Shown: piece after piece, positions 5,343 to 6,443 of the stretch
How positions within the stretch are numbered: position 1 is the stretch's first letter
How the letters are laid out: each line of letters begins with the position of its first letter
From: an uncultured Erysipelotrichaceae bacterium
Lineage (GTDB): Bacteria > Bacillota_I > Bacilli_A > RF39 > UBA660
Assembly (NCBI GenBank): GCA_902766815.1
Contig: CACXEZ010000134.1
Span: 1-6,443 of the forward strand
Length of the DNA: 6,443 nt
Direction: 5' to 3'
Translations under genes and position numbers: made by a program
Notes under the pieces: model-generated
Databases searched by the model: none
Seen by the model: the letters and a program-made list of their open reading frames with translations, nothing else
What the model was told of the DNA's origin: nothing

Positions 5343-6443
5343 GCTTTTTTTCTAAGCTCAGTATTTAAAATTTCTTTACGCAAGCGAATATTCTCTGGTG
5401 TAACTTCTACTAATTCGTCCATATTAATATATTCTAAAGCATATTCTAAACTAATTGGTCTAGGTCTTTTTAAGACAACGGTATGATCTGAGCCAGCTGC
5501 TCTGGTGTTGGTAAGTTGTTTTCCTTTTACAACATTGACTGCTAGATCATTTTCACGATTACATTCTCCTACAATCATTCCTTCGTAGACATCTGTCCCC
5601 GGTTCAATAAACATAACTCCTCTATCTTCTAGATTCCCAATGCTGTATGCTGTTGATTTACCATTTTCCATAGATACTAATACACCAAGTTTTCTTTCTC
5701 CTACAGTTGTTCCATTAGCTGGTGCGTATTCTTTAAAGGTATGATTGATGATTCCATATCCCTTTGTCATGGTCATGAAATCAGTCATAAAACCAATTAA
5801 ACCACGTGATGGAATTGTGTAATTTAAGCGAACTAAATTGTTAATATTTGTCATATTTTCCATGGTTGCTCCACGATTACCTAATGCTTCAATGACATTT
5901 CCAACAGACTCTTCTGGTACTTCTATTTGCACATCTTCATATGGTTCACATTTTTCACCATTTATTTCTTTTATTATTACTTCTGGTCTTGATACTTGTA
6001 ATTCGTATCCTTCTCTTCTCATGTTTTCAATTAGAATTGATAAGTGTAGTTCTCCTCTTCCTGATACTGTCCATGATTCATTTCCTGATTGTTCTACATT
6101 TAAACTTACATCTCTTTGTGTTTCTCTAAATAATCTTTCACCTAATTTGCTTGCTGTTATATATTTACCTTCTTGTCCTGCAAATGGGCTATTATTTGTC
6201 ATAAACGTCATCTTTAATGTTGGTTCATCTATTCTTAATATTGGTAGTGCTTCTTCACATCCTACGTCACATACAGTTTCACCTACTGATATATCTGGCA
6301 TACCTGCAATAGCAACTATATCTCCAGCACTAGCTTCTTCTATTTCAATTCTTTTAAGGCCTAAGAAACCAAATAGTTTTTGAATTCTAAATTGTTTAAT
6401 ACTCCCATCTAGCCTTACGCAACTAGCCATCATATTTACCTTA
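5327..6443 (-). CDS. typA: TypA/BipA ribosome-associated GTPase, C-terminal part (5' end beyond the window)
   Basis: Translational GTPase of the EF-G family that binds the 70S ribosome; it is involved in large-subunit assembly at low temperature and in stress adaptation. The reading frame is open through the right window edge (codons for Lys-Val-Asn precede the first visible Met), so MMASCV is internal and not the start. About 371 of the usual 605-615 residues are present. Counting from that Met, part of the domain II beta-barrel comes first (LDGSIKQFRIQKLFGFLGLKR, EEASAGDIVAIAG), then domain III (LPILRIDEPTLKMTF, NNSPFAGQEGKYIT, GRGELHLSILIENMRREGYE at about 63-147), the EF-G C-like domain (EPYEDVQIEVPEES, RGLIGF) and the TypA-specific C-terminal domain (GVMFIEPGTDVYEGMIVGE, KQLTNTRAAGSDHT, ALEYINMDELVEVTPENIRLRK). 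NNSPFAG and the last domain separate it from EF-G and LepA. The GTP-binding G domain lies outside the window. The tail is basic (RKKADSKK). Transcription ends at a terminator overlapping the stop codon. Confidence 0.96.
   Translation of the reverse strand, partial: KVNMMASCVRLDGSIKQFRIQKLFGFLGLKRIEIEEASAGDIVAIAGMPDISVGETVCDVGCEEALPILRIDEPTLKMTFMTNNSPFAGQEGKYITASKLGERLFRETQRDVSLNVEQSGNESWTVSGRGELHLSILIENMRREGYELQVSRPEVIIKEINGEKCEPYEDVQIEVPEESVGNVIEALGNRGATMENMTNINNLVRLNYTIPSRGLIGFMTDFMTMTKGYGIINHTFKEYAPANGTTVGERKLGVLVSMENGKSTAYSIGNLEDRGVMFIEPGTDVYEGMIVGECNRENDLAVNVVKGKQLTNTRAAGSDHTVVLKRPRPISLEYALEYINMDELVEVTPENIRLRKEILNTELRKKADSKK

Noticed and set aside
5838..6383. 181-codon open frame on the plus strand inside typA
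   Set aside because: It lies fully antisense to well-conserved typA codons, has a Ser/Pro/Ile-rich composition typical of a reverse-frame shadow, and no recognisable domain.
6428..6433. Double ATG at the right end as the start of a short protein
   Set aside because: The frame stays open to the window edge, and the sequence aligns with the interior of TypA domain II, so these are internal methionines.

Overview
This is an AT-rich window (by eye roughly 30% GC, not computed) from a low-GC Gram-positive bacterium (Bacillota; Bacilli or Erysipelotrichia-like). The evidence is ezrA, a cell-division gene confined to that group, very strong AAGGAGG-type ribosome binding sites, and a SUF iron-sulfur operon that begins sufC-sufD-sufS. 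The tryptophan codons I checked in typA and sufS are TGG, so the standard genetic code fits and a Mycoplasma-type TGA code is not needed.

Layout from left to right. Positions 1-103 are non-coding and hold the 3' end of the suf transcript, with an imperfect tandem repeat, a short inverted repeat and a weak terminator. Positions 104-2814 (minus strand) are a tight operon transcribed sufC > sufD > sufS: the FeS-assembly ATPase, a short SufBD-family scaffold and a group II cysteine desulfurase. Genes overlap by 8 nt (sufC/sufD) or are 4 nt apart (sufD/sufS). Positions 2815-2985 are a divergent promoter region, with a very good extended -10 promoter for suf on the minus strand and a plausible promoter for the plus-strand gene. 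Positions 2986-3528 (plus) encode a small multi-spanning membrane protein of the DUF6512 type. It runs convergently into ezrA (3541-5223, minus) with only 12 bp between the stop codons. Positions 5224-5326 hold the ezrA promoter and the typA terminator. Positions 5327-6443 (minus) are the C-terminal part of typA/bipA, cut by the window edge.

How the genes work together. SufS takes sulfur from cysteine, and SufC powers a SufB/SufD scaffold on which the cluster is built. Only three of the five usual Bacillota suf genes are here. sufU and sufB are missing, and the single scaffold protein is short and looks like SufD rather than SufB. EzrA regulates FtsZ ring assembly. TypA is a ribosome-associated GTPase for stress adaptation and ribosome assembly. 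These are separate housekeeping transcription units, not one pathway.

I found no mobile element, CRISPR array, tRNA or rRNA, and no convincing new multi-gene system. The points most worth a second look are the reduced suf operon, the repeats behind sufS, the divergent promoter region, and the typA terminator that encloses the stop codon in its loop.
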